Shown: positions 51,167 through 62,477, numbered from the stretch's first letter. The stretch: DNA of 64,000 nt from Arthrobacter humicola (GCF_022803015.1 NZ_JAFKON010000007.1:124001-188000), one strand, 5' to 3'. Notes: generated by a model from the sequence alone, not told the origin. Numbers and translations are program-made.

Positions 51167-52240
51167 ATGTTTGAGTCCGTACAGGGCCTGTTGGATGAGC
51201 ATGACTCTATCCAGGCTCAGCTGGGGGATCCTGCTGTCTACGCTGACCAGCGCCTGGCCCGGAAGCTGGGGCGGCGTTCTGCCCAGTTGAACGGCATTGT
51301 GGAGGCCTACCACCGCTGGGAAGGCATCCGCGATGACCTGGCCGCTGCCAAGGAAATGGCGGACGAGGACCCCGAGTTTGCGGCCGAGGTGCCCGAGCTG
51401 GAGGCCGCGCTGGAGCTGGCGGCGGCCAAGCTGCGCCGGCTGCTGATCCCGCGCGACCCGGACGACTCCCGCAACGTGATCCTCGAGGTCAAGGGCGGCG
51501 AAGGCGGCGACGAGGCAGCCCTGTTCGCCGCGGACCTGCTGCGGATGTACAGCCGTTACGCGGAATCCCGCGGCTGGAAGACCGAGATCATCTCTGCCAC
51601 CGAATCGGACCTCGGCGGGTACAAGGACGTCCAGATGGCCGTCAAGGGCAGCTCGAACGATCCGGCCGAAGGCGTGTACGCCCGGCTCAAGTTCGAAGGC
51701 GGCGTGCACCGGGTCCAGCGTGTCCCCGTCACCGAATCGCAGGGCCGCATCCACACCTCGGCCGCCGGCGTGCTGGTGCTGCCCGAAGTGGACGAGCCCG
51801 AGGAGCTCGAGATCAACCAGAACGATCTCAAGATCGACGTCTACCGCTCCTCCGGTCCCGGCGGGCAGTCGGTCAACACCACCGACTCCGCGGTGCGCAT
51901 CACGCACCTTCCCACCGGAATCGTCGTCGCCATGCAGAACGAGAAGTCGCAGCTGCAGAACCGTGAGGCCGGCATGCGCGTGCTGCGTGCCCGCATCCTG
52001 GCGCACCAGCAGGAGCTGATCGACGCCGAAAACTCGGCGCAGCGCAAGTCGCAGATCCGCACCATGGACCGCTCCGAGCGCATCCGTACCTATAACTACC
52101 CGGAAAACCGGATTGCGGACCACCGCACCGGTTACAAGGCCTACAACCTGGACCAGGTCATGAACGGCGACCTGGAACCGGTGATCCAGTCGGCCATTGA
52201 ATTGGACGAGCAGTCCCGGCTCGACGCCATCGGCGAATAG
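51167..52240 (+). CDS. prfA: Peptide chain release factor 1
   Basis: A 357-residue class I release factor. [20 protein letters not shown] carries the GGQ peptidyl-tRNA hydrolysis motif (~233). [15 protein letters not shown] contains the PVT tripeptide at the codon-recognition position of RF1 (UAA/UAG), unlike the SPF of RF2. ATG at 51167 is preceded by AGAGG seven bases upstream; a TTG two codons earlier is less likely. First gene of prfA-prmC-tsaC. Confidence 0.95.
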   Translation: MFESVQGLLDEHDSIQAQLGDPAVYADQRLARKLGRRSAQLNGIVEAYHRWEGIRDDLAAAKEMADEDPEFAAEVPELEAALELAAAKLRRLLIPRDPDDSRNVILEVKGGEGGDEAALFAADLLRMYSRYAESRGWKTEIISATESDLGGYKDVQMAVKGSSNDPAEGVYARLKFEGGVHRVQRVPVTESQGRIHTSAAGVLVLPEVDEPEELEINQNDLKIDVYRSSGPGGQSVNTTDSAVRITHLPTGIVVAMQNEKSQLQNREAGMRVLRARILAHQQELIDAENSAQRKSQIRTMDRSERIRTYNYPENRIADHRTGYKAYNLDQVMNGDLEPVIQSAIELDEQSRLDAIGE

Positions 52241-52256
52241 GCGCGGGTCACTGGTG

Positions 52257-53186
52257 ATGACTGCAGGTGATGGTCCGAGCCTCGCGGAGGCCGTCAGCGA
52301 GGCGACGGCGGTCCTCGCGGAGGCCGGCGTGCCCAGCCCGCGCGTGGACGCCGAGCTCCTGGCCGAGCACCTGCTCGGCGTCGGACTGGGCCGGCTGCGC
52401 GCGCTGATGCTCGGGGACTCGCCGGCGCCGGAAGGCTACGCTGACCTCGTCGCCGAACGGGCGCAGCGGATCCCTCTGCAGCACATAACGGGCGTGGCGC
52501 ACTTCCGCTACCTCGAACTCGCCGTCGGTCCCGGTGTGTTCATCCCGCGGCCGGAGACCGAATCCGTGGTGCAGCTGGTCCTGGACTGGCTTAGCGACAG
52601 GAAACGGCTGCACGGCCTGGCACACCCCAAGGTCGTGGACCTGGGCACCGGGTCCGGTGCCATTGCAGGCTCGATCGCCCATGAGGTTCCCGGCGCGGAA
52701 GTCCACGCGGTCGAGTTCAGCGAATTCGCGCACGCGTGGGCGGAGAAAAACTTGGCTCCCCTGGGCGTCCACCTCATCCGTGGCGACCTGCGCGATGCGC
52801 TGGCCGAACACAACGGCACGTTCGACGTCGTCGTCTCCAACCCGCCCTACATCCCCGCCGAAGCGATCCCGAACGAACCCGAAGTGGCGCTGCACGACCC
52901 GCCTGAGGCGCTCTACGGCGGGGGAGCGGACGGGATGGAACTTCCGACGGCGGCGGCCGCCTCGGCCGCCCGCCTGCTGGTCCCCGGCGGCTACTTCGTG
53001 ATGGAGCACGCCGAGGTCCAGTCGGAATGGATCGCCGCGATGCTCAACCGCACCGGCGTGTTCGCCGAGGTGACAACGCACCGTGACCTCAACGGCAAGG
53101 ACCGCGCCACCAGCGCCGTCCTGGCACCGTCAGGGCCGACGCCTGCGAATAATCGTGTGACAAGTGATGAAAGAATAGGCCAGTGA
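52257..53186 (+). CDS. prmC: Release factor glutamine methyltransferase PrmC
   Basis: A SAM-dependent methyltransferase of 309 residues that methylates the Gln of the GGQ motif of release factors. N-terminal helical part (PRVDAELLAEHLLGVGLGRL), GPGVFIPRPETE, SAM motif VVDLGTGSGAIAGSIAHEVP and the substrate motif SNPPYIPAEA (~194-203). Start ATG at 52257 with a GTG directly before it as an alternative. The stop overlaps tsaC (GTGA). Position after prfA is as expected for its target. Confidence 0.93.
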   Translation: MTAGDGPSLAEAVSEATAVLAEAGVPSPRVDAELLAEHLLGVGLGRLRALMLGDSPAPEGYADLVAERAQRIPLQHITGVAHFRYLELAVGPGVFIPRPETESVVQLVLDWLSDRKRLHGLAHPKVVDLGTGSGAIAGSIAHEVPGAEVHAVEFSEFAHAWAEKNLAPLGVHLIRGDLRDALAEHNGTFDVVVSNPPYIPAEAIPNEPEVALHDPPEALYGGGADGMELPTAAAASAARLLVPGGYFVMEHAEVQSEWIAAMLNRTGVFAEVTTHRDLNGKDRATSAVLAPSGPTPANNRVTSDERIGQ

Positions 53187-53938
53187 CGACTAGCTACGAT
53201 TGCACGGCGGCCGAGCAGCGCGCTGCTGGACTTGAGCACGCCCAGCGGGCCATCCGGGAGAACAAGTGCGTGGTCTTTCCCACGGACACGGTCTACGGGA
53301 TTGCCGCCGACGCCTTTTCACCCCTTGCCGTGACCCTGCTGCTCGCCTCCAAGGGCCGGAGCCGGAAGATGCCGCCGCCCGTGCTGATCCCGAGGCTGAA
53401 CGCCCTCGATGGCCTGGCCACGGACGTTCCGGCCGAGGCGCGGCGGCTGGCCGAGGCGTTCTGGCCCGGCGGCCTGACCCTGATCCTGCATGCCCAGCCG
53501 TCGTTGGACTGGGATCTCGGCGAGACCAAAGGCACGGTCGCCCTGCGGATCCCGGCCGACGAGATCGCCCAGGACCTGCTGACGCTTACCGGACCCCTCG
53601 CGGTGTCCTCCGCGAACCGCACCGGGCAGGCCGCAGCGCAGACCGCCGCGGACGCCGAAGCCCAGCTGGCGGAATCCGTGGAGGTCTACCTGGAGGGCGG
53701 ACCCCGGCCCGCAGACGGCGCCGACGCCCTCGCCTCGACCATCGTCGACGCGACGGCGCTGCCCTTGCGCGTCGTCCGGCAGGGAGCCATCAGCCTCGAC
53801 CGCCTGCGCGGCGTGGTGCCCGGCGTCCTGGACATCGACGGCAACGCCGCCGATGCTCCGGATGCTCCGGATGCTCCGGAGCCCGCTGCGGAGCCCGCTG
53901 CGGAGTCCGCCGCTGCGCCGGAGCCCGGTTCCGCATGA
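53183..53938 (+). CDS. tsaC: L-threonylcarbamoyladenylate synthase (Sua5/YwlC/YrdC family)
   Basis: A 251-residue YrdC-fold protein that makes the threonylcarbamoyl-AMP used for t6A37 in ANN-decoding tRNAs. CVVFPTDTVYGIAADAF, LLASKGRSRKMPPPVLI, RLAEAFWPGGLTLIL and GPLAVSSANRTGQAAA are family motifs. The C-terminus is a low-complexity tail of Asp-Ala-Pro and Glu-Pro-Ala-Ala repeats (from ~223), encoded by GATGCTCCG and GCGGAGCCC repeats. Start GTG, overlapping prmC. The stop overlaps the next gene. Confidence 0.9.
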   Translation: MTTSYDCTAAEQRAAGLEHAQRAIRENKCVVFPTDTVYGIAADAFSPLAVTLLLASKGRSRKMPPPVLIPRLNALDGLATDVPAEARRLAEAFWPGGLTLILHAQPSLDWDLGETKGTVALRIPADEIAQDLLTLTGPLAVSSANRTGQAAAQTAADAEAQLAESVEVYLEGGPRPADGADALASTIVDATALPLRVVRQGAISLDRLRGVVPGVLDIDGNAADAPDAPDAPEPAAEPAAESAAAPEPGSA

Positions 53939-54702
53939 CGCTGGAGCGTCAGCGCGTCCCTTTCCTCGACGTCGAAGCGACCCCCGTGACGGTGTCCGAG
54001 CTGACCGCGGTCCTCAGCACCTTCATGGCCGAGGGCGTGACCAGGATCGTGGTGGGGCACAACCTGCACAGCGTGACGCTGCTGCACTCCGATCCTGCCT
54101 TCCGTTCGTTCTACGAGCGCAGCGACGTGGTCCTGATCGACGGCGCACCGGTGCTCTGGCTCTGGGCGAAGACCGGCGAAGAAGACGACGGCAGGGAACC
54201 GGTGATGGACTACCGGCTGGGGTCGACCGACTGGATTCCCGCGCTCGGCAATGTCGCGGGACTGGAGCGCATTGCGGTCATCGGTGCAGGTGCCGTGGCC
54301 AACGCCGGCGCCGTGGCCAAGCTGCGGGAGATCGTCCCCGGGGGGCGGGTCGACGGCATGCCTGGCGAAGGCTGGAACAAGGAAGTTGAGGAAGCCGCGG
54401 TCGAATGGCTGAACCGGCTGCGCCCCCAACTTGTGCTGCTGGGCCTCGGGATGCCGCTGCAGGAGCAGGTCATGGCCCGCCGGCTTGCCGCGCTTCCGCC
54501 TGCGGTCTACTGCACCGTCGGCGGCGCCATCGAACAGATTGCCGGTGTGCAGAAACTGGCGCCGCGCTGGATCGGCCGGCTCGGACTCGAATGGGCCTGG
54601 CGGCTCATGCTCCACCCGCAGCGGGTGGCCTACCGGGTGTTCGGCGAACCCTGGGTGCTGCTGGGCCTGCTGCTCCGACGGCGCCTGCGCCGGCAGCCCT
54701 AG
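53935..54702 (+). CDS. WecG/TagA/CpsF family glycosyltransferase
   Basis: A 255-residue GT26-family protein. HNLHSVTLLHSDPAFRSFYE, LIDGAPVLWLWAK, RLGSTDWIPAL, AVIGAGAVANAGAVAKL and VLLGLGMPLQEQVMAR follow the WecG/TagA pattern; the reaction is transfer of a sugar from a nucleotide donor to a polyprenyl-linked acceptor in wall polysaccharide or teichoic acid synthesis. ATG at 53935 overlaps the tsaC stop (ATGA), so it is the fourth gene of the prfA transcript. No membrane segment; peripheral. Acceptor sugar unknown. Confidence 0.82.
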   Translation: MTLERQRVPFLDVEATPVTVSELTAVLSTFMAEGVTRIVVGHNLHSVTLLHSDPAFRSFYERSDVVLIDGAPVLWLWAKTGEEDDGREPVMDYRLGSTDWIPALGNVAGLERIAVIGAGAVANAGAVAKLREIVPGGRVDGMPGEGWNKEVEEAAVEWLNRLRPQLVLLGLGMPLQEQVMARRLAALPPAVYCTVGGAIEQIAGVQKLAPRWIGRLGLEWAWRLMLHPQRVAYRVFGEPWVLLGLLLRRRLRRQP

Positions 54703-54734
54703 GCTGCCGGCGGGGCTGCCAGCGGGGGAGCACG

Positions 54735-55631
54735 TCAGAACTTCTGGTCCTCCAGCGGGCCGAAGCCCTTGCCGCGGAGCCCGGCGGAAAAGGCGCGGAA
54801 CCAGTCAGCGAGCCCGCGGAAATCGCCGCTGCGCAGGAAGTAGCCGAGGTAGCCGCCCACATCCGCGATGAAGGACTTGACCCGGAAGTGGCGGCGGATC
54901 ATGTACCCGCGGTTCCGGTAGTAGAAGTAGCGCTTGAAGGCGGAATCCGGAACGATCACGTGCCACCGCGCACCGAAGACGTGCTTGGTTTCAGCGAAGG
55001 CGTGCGGGTGCGTGATGGCGGCGGTGGTCACCGTGCCGAAGCGGATCCCGGCCTTCCTGAGCCTGAGCGTGAAGTCCACCTCGTCGCCACGGATGAAAAG
55101 GCGCATGTCCGGCAGGCCGACTTTGAAGAAGACATCGGAACGGATCAGGGCGCCGTTGAAGAAGTGCCCGTCGTCGGGCAGGAATCCGACCTTTTCCACC
55201 TCCGCGCGCTCATGCGTGACCTTGCCGCCCAGCCGGAAGAAAAAGGACAGCTGGTCCGGGTGGCCGGGGGCCACCACGAGGGGCACGACGGCGTCCAGAT
55301 CACGTTCCTGGGCCTCACGGAGCAACGTGGCAAGGCAGTCGGGATCTGCCGGTTCGGCGTCGTCGTCCATCATCCAGATCCAGTCAGCCCCGCTGGCCAC
55401 GGCCTTGAGGATGGCCAACGAGAATCCGCCGGCGCCGCCAAGGTTTGCCTCGGACCGGACATAGTCCACGTTGGCGTGCTGGCCGGCAACGTCCGTCGAC
55501 GGCACGGTGCCACTGTCGACGAGGCAAATGGACTGCACTGGAGCGGTCTGGTTGTTGATGGCGTCCATCAGGACCGCCAGCTCCCTGGGACGGTCAAACG
55601 TCACGGCAGCGACTGCAACCGAGGGGGTCAT
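54735..55631 (-). CDS. Family 2 glycosyltransferase, GlfT1/rhamnosyltransferase-like
   Basis: A 298-residue GT-A enzyme. VAVAAVTFDRPRELAVLMDAI begins the nucleotide-binding part; WIWMMDDDAEPAD (~88-98) is the DxD metal motif; IRGDEVDFTLRLRKAG is the catalytic acidic region. HVFGARWHVI... and FYYRNRGYMIRRHF resemble galactofuranosyltransferases GlfT1/GlfT2 and dTDP-rhamnosyltransferases. Encoded opposite to its neighbours, in an otherwise co-directional locus, between wecG-like and wecA genes. Probably builds a surface polysaccharide on the carrier lipid; exact sugar cannot be read. Confidence 0.8.
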   Translation of the reverse strand: MTPSVAVAAVTFDRPRELAVLMDAINNQTAPVQSICLVDSGTVPSTDVAGQHANVDYVRSEANLGGAGGFSLAILKAVASGADWIWMMDDDAEPADPDCLATLLREAQERDLDAVVPLVVAPGHPDQLSFFFRLGGKVTHERAEVEKVGFLPDDGHFFNGALIRSDVFFKVGLPDMRLFIRGDEVDFTLRLRKAGIRFGTVTTAAITHPHAFAETKHVFGARWHVIVPDSAFKRYFYYRNRGYMIRRHFRVKSFIADVGGYLGYFLRSGDFRGLADWFRAFSAGLRGKGFGPLEDQKF

Positions 55632-55936
55632 CGCGGGGTCCTTTCAGCACGACCGTCAGTGGTTTTCCCGCCGGCAGAGGGCCGTGTGACGCGAAGACAG
55701 GTGGCCGTTGGCATTAGTATCTTGACTAGAGTCCACTGTAATACAGCCCTGTCAGGCACTACGCACTGCCTGCCCTGCGCACGGCGACGGAGAAGTTTCA
55801 TTTTTCGAAAGACAGTTCCACCGCAATCGAATCCACCCCATTTCCGCAGCTCACCGGCGCGTCCGGTGCTGCCGGACGTGCCGGCGTGCGGTGCCTGTGC
55901 TGACGGTACTGACGGCGTTTGGCTGGTGGTCGTCCC
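55632..55936. other. Divergent region between glycosyltransferase gene and wecA
   Basis: 305 bases with no supported gene. On the minus strand TTACAG (55736-55741) and TACTAA (55714-55719), 16 bases apart, could promote the glycosyltransferase. Towards wecA a TTGACT stands at 55722, without a good -10. At 55852-55885 three overlapping short hairpins exist: CACCGG/CCGGTG, GTCCGG/CCGGAC and GCCGG/CCGGC, mutually exclusive. Confidence 0.35.
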
Positions 55937-57061
55937 GTGATCATGTACCTGCTCATGATGCTGACGGCAGCGATTGTGACCTACGCGGCGACATGGGGTG
56001 CCCGGCTCGCGGGCAACAAGCTGGAGCTGTATTCCCCGATCCGCAGCCGCGACATGCATTCCACCCCGATCTCCCGGCTCGGCGGCCTCGGCATCTTCGC
56101 GGGCGTGCTGGTTGCCCTGGTCACGGCGAGCAATTCGTTTTTCGTCAAGGACATCTTCCGGAACAACACGGCGCCATGGGGAATCCTGGCCGGGGCCGCC
56201 GTGATCGTCGTTGTCGGCGTGGCGGACGACCTGCTGGATCTGCGGTGGTGGGTCAAGCTGATCGGCCAAAGCGCCGCGGCACTGGTCGTGGCCACCTGGG
56301 GGGTCCGGATGACGATCATCCCGTTCATTCCCGAGCCGATCGTGATCCAGAACGAGGCCGTGAGCATTGTGCTGACGGCCGGGCTGATCGTCACCACCAT
56401 GAATGCGTTCAATTTCATCGACGGACTGGACGGGCTCGCCGCGGGCGTGGCGATCATCGGCGGGGCGGCGTTCTTCCTCACGGCCTACTGGGTCCACCGC
56501 ACGGCCGTCCTGCTGGACCGTTCGGACCTCGCCACCCTGCTGACCGCCGTCGTGGTCGGCAGTTGCGTCGGCTTCCTGCCGCATAACTGGTTCCCCTCCA
56601 AAATCTTTATGGGCGATTCCGGGGCCATGCTGATTGGCCTGCTGATGGCCTCGGCCGGCGTCGTCTCGACCGGCCAGATCAGCTCGGGCCTCTACGACCG
56701 GGCCAACGGCATCCCCACGATCATCCCGATCCTGTTGCCGTTCGCGGTGCTGTTCCTGCCGCTGCTGGACCTGTGCCTGGCCGTGGTGCGGCGGACAGCG
56801 CTGGGCCGGTCGCCGTGGTCGGCGGACCGCGGACACCTGCACCACAAACTCCTGGACATCGGATACTCGCACCGCGGCGCCGTCGTGCTGATGTACTTGT
56901 GGACCTGCATCCTTGCCTTCGGCGGCCTCGCTTTCGCGATCTTCCCCTGGCACATAGTCCTCGCCATCGATCTGGCCGCCGCGGCAATCATGGCCGTGGC
57001 GACTGCCTGGCCGTACCTGCGCCAGCGCGGGCCGCGGCAGATGGCCCGCACTCCCGAATAG
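55937..57061 (+). CDS. wecA: Undecaprenyl-phosphate sugar-1-phosphate transferase (WecA/MraY family)
   Basis: A polytopic membrane enzyme of about 374 residues with ~11 helices. PISRLGGLGIFAG, the Mg2+ and nucleotide motifs GVADDLLDLRWWVKLIGQ (~97), TTMNAFNFIDGLDGLAAG, KIFMGDSGAMLIG and the C-terminal RGHLHHKLLD are diagnostic of the WecA/TagO branch. It loads a GlcNAc- or similar sugar-phosphate on undecaprenyl phosphate to start a wall polymer. GTG at 55937 or ATG at 55943 are possible starts. It normally precedes the atp operon in this group, and does so here. Confidence 0.88.
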   Translation: MIMYLLMMLTAAIVTYAATWGARLAGNKLELYSPIRSRDMHSTPISRLGGLGIFAGVLVALVTASNSFFVKDIFRNNTAPWGILAGAAVIVVVGVADDLLDLRWWVKLIGQSAAALVVATWGVRMTIIPFIPEPIVIQNEAVSIVLTAGLIVTTMNAFNFIDGLDGLAAGVAIIGGAAFFLTAYWVHRTAVLLDRSDLATLLTAVVVGSCVGFLPHNWFPSKIFMGDSGAMLIGLLMASAGVVSTGQISSGLYDRANGIPTIIPILLPFAVLFLPLLDLCLAVVRRTALGRSPWSADRGHLHHKLLDIGYSHRGAVVLMYLWTCILAFGGLAFAIFPWHIVLAIDLAAAAIMAVATAWPYLRQRGPRQMARTPE

Positions 57062-57099
57062 CCTGACCGGCATGCCCGGGAACCGGCTCCGACGCGCTT

Positions 57100-57128
57100 T
57101 TCCGAATAATTTCTATCTAATGTAGAAT
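57100..57128 (+). promoter_or_regulatory. Promoter of the ATP synthase operon
   Basis: TTCCGA (57100-57105), a 17-base spacer, and TAGAAT (57123-57128), 61 bases before the atpI start. The spacer is AT-rich compared with surroundings. Confidence 0.55.
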
Positions 57129-57189
57129 TCAGGGGCGGTACTTCGCCGCCTGCCTTGACCAGCAATACGCCAGCGACGATTGGGATCTG

Positions 57190-57675
57190 ATGACCTCCAA
57201 CGCCGAACCGGAACCCGCTTCCGGCAACGGACCCGTTGGCGTCTCCGGCCCCACAAAATCCCTTTGGCTCAGGCTGCTGGCAATCAGTTCCGCGGCCTCC
57301 GCCGCAGCACTGGTGTTGACCGGCACAGCCGCCTACATCTTTAACGGCGCCGTGGGGTTCTGGTCCGCACTGTTCGGGGGCGCGCTGGTGATGGCCTTCT
57401 TTGCCATCAGCCTCGCGGTGGGCCACTTCGTCGGCCGCAACAACCCCTCCGGAGCGATCGGAGTGTTCGTCGCGACGTACTTCGTCAAGGTTGTCGGCTT
57501 CGCCGTGGTCCTCTTCGTCATCGGCGCCCCGGCCTGGCTGCACGACCGCTGGTTCCTGATCGGCGCCGTCGTCACCGTCGTGTTGTGGCAGGCAGCCGAA
57601 ATTTACGGTTTCAGCAAGGCCAGGCTTCAGATTTACAACGATCCCGAAACGCGAAAAGGCGGCACCGATGTTTAG
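57190..57675 (+). CDS. atpI: ATP synthase-associated membrane protein, AtpI/UncI-like
   Basis: A 161-residue protein with four hydrophobic helices, separated by basic loops (LWLRLLAISSAASAAALVLTG onwards; GFWSALFGGALVMAFFAISLA; VFVATYFVKVVGFAVVLFVIG; FLIGAVVTVVLWQAAEIYGF). This fits the poorly conserved AtpI-type protein at the head of atp operons, which assists c-ring assembly. It overlaps the next ORF by eight bases. Assignment rests on position and topology, not on a motif. Confidence 0.7.
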   Translation: MTSNAEPEPASGNGPVGVSGPTKSLWLRLLAISSAASAAALVLTGTAAYIFNGAVGFWSALFGGALVMAFFAISLAVGHFVGRNNPSGAIGVFVATYFVKVVGFAVVLFVIGAPAWLHDRWFLIGAVVTVVLWQAAEIYGFSKARLQIYNDPETRKGGTDV

Positions 57676-58030
57676 CCGCAAATCCGGCCGCAGGCCAGTT
57701 GGCGGACCACGTACCGGACCAGAAAACCAGCCAGCCAAATCACCCAAAACTACGCCCGGTGCCCCCGGTGTATCGACCGACGGAAGCGACGGCGGATACA
57801 ACGCCGGAATCGCCGTCTTCAGCTACATTGTTGGCGGAATCATCGTCTGGAGTTTGATAGGGTGGGGACTGGATAATCTGTGGGGAACCCGCTGGATTGT
57901 GCTCGCAGGCGCTCTGCTTGGAGCTGCGGGAGGGTTCTATCTTTCTCATATGCACGGCCTCACCAGTAACAGAATTTCTGCTGGTGACGGCAATGCTGCA
58001 CGTGGCCCGTCCCAGGACGAGGAACAGTAA
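57668..58030 (+). CDS. AtpZ/AtpI-type small membrane protein
   Basis: A 120-residue protein with a hydrophilic N-terminus rich in Gly/Pro/Lys and two helices, FSYIVGGIIVWSLIGWGLDNL and IVLAGALLGAAGGFYL, linked by a turn with Trp-Gly-Thr-Arg. This is the AtpZ-like pattern described as a companion of AtpI in several phyla. Overlap with the upstream gene and 91 bases to atpB place it in the operon. Confidence 0.65.
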   Translation: MFSRKSGRRPVGGPRTGPENQPAKSPKTTPGAPGVSTDGSDGGYNAGIAVFSYIVGGIIVWSLIGWGLDNLWGTRWIVLAGALLGAAGGFYLSHMHGLTSNRISAGDGNAARGPSQDEEQ

Positions 58031-58121
58031 TGCCAAATAATTTTACAGGGGGAGAGGCGGGCACCAATGTCGCCGGTCCCCGCCCAACGCCCAATGATGG
58101 ACACTGCAGAGAGGAAACGCG

Positions 58122-58922
58122 TTGATCGCGCTTGCGCTCCCGGCCCAAGATTCAGGAACCTTCACGCCTCCTGGAATTGAAGAACTTCACCTGCCGGCTA
58201 TCATCCCCTGGGGTGCGGCCGAAGGATTTTCCAAGCAGATGCTGCTGGTAATCCTGTCGGTTGTCATTATCGCTACATTTTTTGTGATCGCTGCGCGGAA
58301 GCAGCAGCTGGTTCCCGGCAAGTTGCAGTTCGCAGGCGAGGCTGCCTACAGCTTCGTCCGCAACGGCATCGCCAAGGACATTATCGGCGGCCGGGACTTC
58401 ATGAAGTATGTCCCGCTGCTGTTCAGCCTGTTCTTCTTCATCCTCGTGAACAACATCTACGGTGCAATCCCGCTGATCCAGCTTCCGACCTTCTCCCATG
58501 TCGGCGGAGCCTACGTGATGGCGGCGATCGTGTATGTCACCTGGATCGCCATCGGTATCAAGAGGAACGGCCTGAAGTACTTCAAGCTGGCAACAGTTCC
58601 TTCCGGTGTGCCGTTCTACATTCTCCCGATCGTCGTCCCGATCGAGATCATCTCCAACTTCCTGGTCCGCCCGGTCACGCACAGCCTCCGTCTGTTCGCC
58701 ACCATGCTGGCCGGCCACTTGATCGTGATGATCTCCGGTGCGGGCATCGAATTCCTCGTGATGCAGGAAAACGTCCTCCTCAAGGGCGCGTCCGTACTCG
58801 TCCTTGGCGGTGCGATCGCCATGTACATGCTCGAAGCGCTGATCATGGTGCTGCAGGCCTACGTTTTCACGCTGCTGACCGCGATCTACATCGAAGGCGC
58901 GCTCCACGCCGACAGCCACTAG
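58122..58922 (+). CDS. atpB: F1Fo ATP synthase subunit a
   Basis: Proton-channel subunit of the Fo part, 266 residues with five or six helices. PVTHSLRLFATMLAGHL carries the essential Arg that works opposite the c-ring Glu; YMLEALIMVLQAYVFTLLTAIYI is the last helix signature. Start TTG, with AGAGG seven bases upstream. A 112-base gap with a TGCCAC/GTGGCA hairpin (near 59000-59015) lies before atpE, where translation rates are typically set. Confidence 0.94.
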   Translation: MIALALPAQDSGTFTPPGIEELHLPAIIPWGAAEGFSKQMLLVILSVVIIATFFVIAARKQQLVPGKLQFAGEAAYSFVRNGIAKDIIGGRDFMKYVPLLFSLFFFILVNNIYGAIPLIQLPTFSHVGGAYVMAAIVYVTWIAIGIKRNGLKYFKLATVPSGVPFYILPIVVPIEIISNFLVRPVTHSLRLFATMLAGHLIVMISGAGIEFLVMQENVLLKGASVLVLGGAIAMYMLEALIMVLQAYVFTLLTAIYIEGALHADSH

Positions 58923-59034
58923 GCCCAGCGCCAGACGGCAGAAGGCCAGACGGCACAACATAGTCTTCCCCTCTAGGGGATGAAGCAAACCAAACAACCT
59001 GCCACATGGGTGGCATCTTGAAAGGAACAAAAAA

Positions 59035-59253
59035 ATGGAAGGCTCCATCAACGGCTCCCTCAACCTCGTCGGCTACGGCCTCTCCGCCATCGGCGGTGGT
59101 ATCGGTGTGGGTCTCGTGTTCGCTGCCTACATCAACGGCGTGGCACGTCAGCCGGAAGCCCAGCGCGTCCTGCAGCCGATCGCATTCCTCGGCCTCGCGC
59201 TGACTGAAGCCCTCGCCATCCTCGGCCTGGTCTTCGCGTTCGTTCTCAAGTAA
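59035..59253 (+). CDS. atpE: F1Fo ATP synthase subunit c
   Basis: The c-ring protein, 72 residues in a helical hairpin. [18 protein letters not shown] is helix 1 with glycine repeat, the ARQPE turn (38-41) faces the cytoplasm, and [11 protein letters not shown] contains the proton carboxylate Glu58. The Arg-Gln-Pro turn contacts gamma/epsilon. GAAAGGA before the ATG is a strong ribosome binding site, matching the high demand for this subunit. Position of Glu rather than Asp is common in actinobacteria. Confidence 0.96.
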   Translation: MEGSINGSLNLVGYGLSAIGGGIGVGLVFAAYINGVARQPEAQRVLQPIAFLGLALTEALAILGLVFAFVLK

Positions 59254-59298
59254 ACAGAACAACCGAACATCCAGAACCGAGTAGATAAGGACGGGTGA

Positions 59299-59852
<554 letters not shown>

Positions 59853-59853
<1 letters not shown>

Positions 59854-60680
59854 TGGCAGGTGTATCGAGCGAATCGCTGGCCGCTGCGCTGGCGGCACTG
59901 GAGGCCAAGCTTCCCACCGCGTCGCTGCAGTTGGCAAAGGAACTCTTCGGAATCCTGGGAACCGTGGACAGCTCAGCCGGCTTGCGCCGTGCTTTGACTG
60001 ACCCGTCCCGCAGCGGTGACGAAAAGTCGGCGCTGGTCAAGCAGCTCTTCGGCGGGAAAGTATCCGCTGACGCTGTTGAAATCGCAGCCGGACTGGCCAG
60101 CTCCCGCTGGGCATCGGCACGGGATATCGGCGATGCACTCGAGACTCTTGCCGCTTCGGTGGTCATCGCTGTTGCCGAGAACAAGTCGGCCGTCTCTGCC
60201 TCCGGGCTCAGCGGACTGGAATCGCTGGAGAACGATCTGTTCTCCTTCAACCAGGCCGTCGAGTCCAGCCACGAGGTCCAGCGTGCTCTGTCCGAGCCGC
60301 AGGCCAGCCCGGCCGCCAAGGTGTCCCTCGCCGACAAGCTCGTACCCGGTGCGAGCGAGGAAGCGAAAGTCCTGATCGGGCAGGCCGTCACGGCTCCGCG
60401 CGGTCTTAAGGTCACCAGGCTGGTCCGCCGTTTCGCCGAGCTTGCCGCCAAGCGCCAGCAGCGCTGGATTGCAACGGTCGACGTCACCCGTCCGCTGACG
60501 GAAACGCAGATCAGCCGCCTGCAGGCGGGGCTGAACGCCCTTTACGGGCGCGAGCTCAAGATCAACATGAACGTTGACCCGGCACTGATCGGTGGCATCC
60601 GGATCCAGGTAGGTGACGAAGTGGTTGACGCTTCGGTCGCCGGCCGCCTGGGCCAGCTCCAGCGTCAGCTTGCCGGCTAG
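59853..60680 (+). CDS. atpH: F1Fo ATP synthase subunit delta
   Basis: A 275-residue OSCP/delta protein connecting the b dimer to the top of F1. The C-terminal part (LSRLQAGLNALYGRELKINMNVDP, VIGGIRIQVGDEVVDASVAGRL read in parts) is well conserved in the family. It is longer than E. coli delta (177), as in actinobacteria generally. The ATG overlaps the atpF stop. Alternatives are not plausible. Confidence 0.93.
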
Positions 60681-60763
60681 CCGGACAAGCACAACCTAAC
60701 GACAAGAAACCCCGGTCATCGTGAGCAACGATGATCACGAAAACAGGAGAGCAGGGACTGCAG

Positions 60764-62401
<1,638 letters not shown>

Positions 62402-62412
62402 TTTCGCTGGCA

Positions 62413-62448
62413 GGGACTGCCGGGACCCGCACGGGTTCCGGCAGTCCC
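62413..62448. terminator. Strong hairpin between atpA and atpG
   Basis: GGGACTGCCGGGACCC (62413-62428) pairs with GGGTTCCGGCAGTCCC (62433-62448), one G-U pair, loop GCAC. There is no T-run afterwards, and atpG follows 29 bases later, so it is more likely an RNA-processing or stability element or weak attenuator than a full terminator. Confidence 0.6.
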
Positions 62449-62477
62449 GGCCATCGGGATCTTAGGAAAGGATAAGT

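Noticed and set aside
53853..53930. GATGCTCCG and GCGGAGCCC repeats as a CRISPR or mobile repeat
   Set aside because: They are in-frame codon repeats in the low-complexity tail of the tsaC product, with no spacers.
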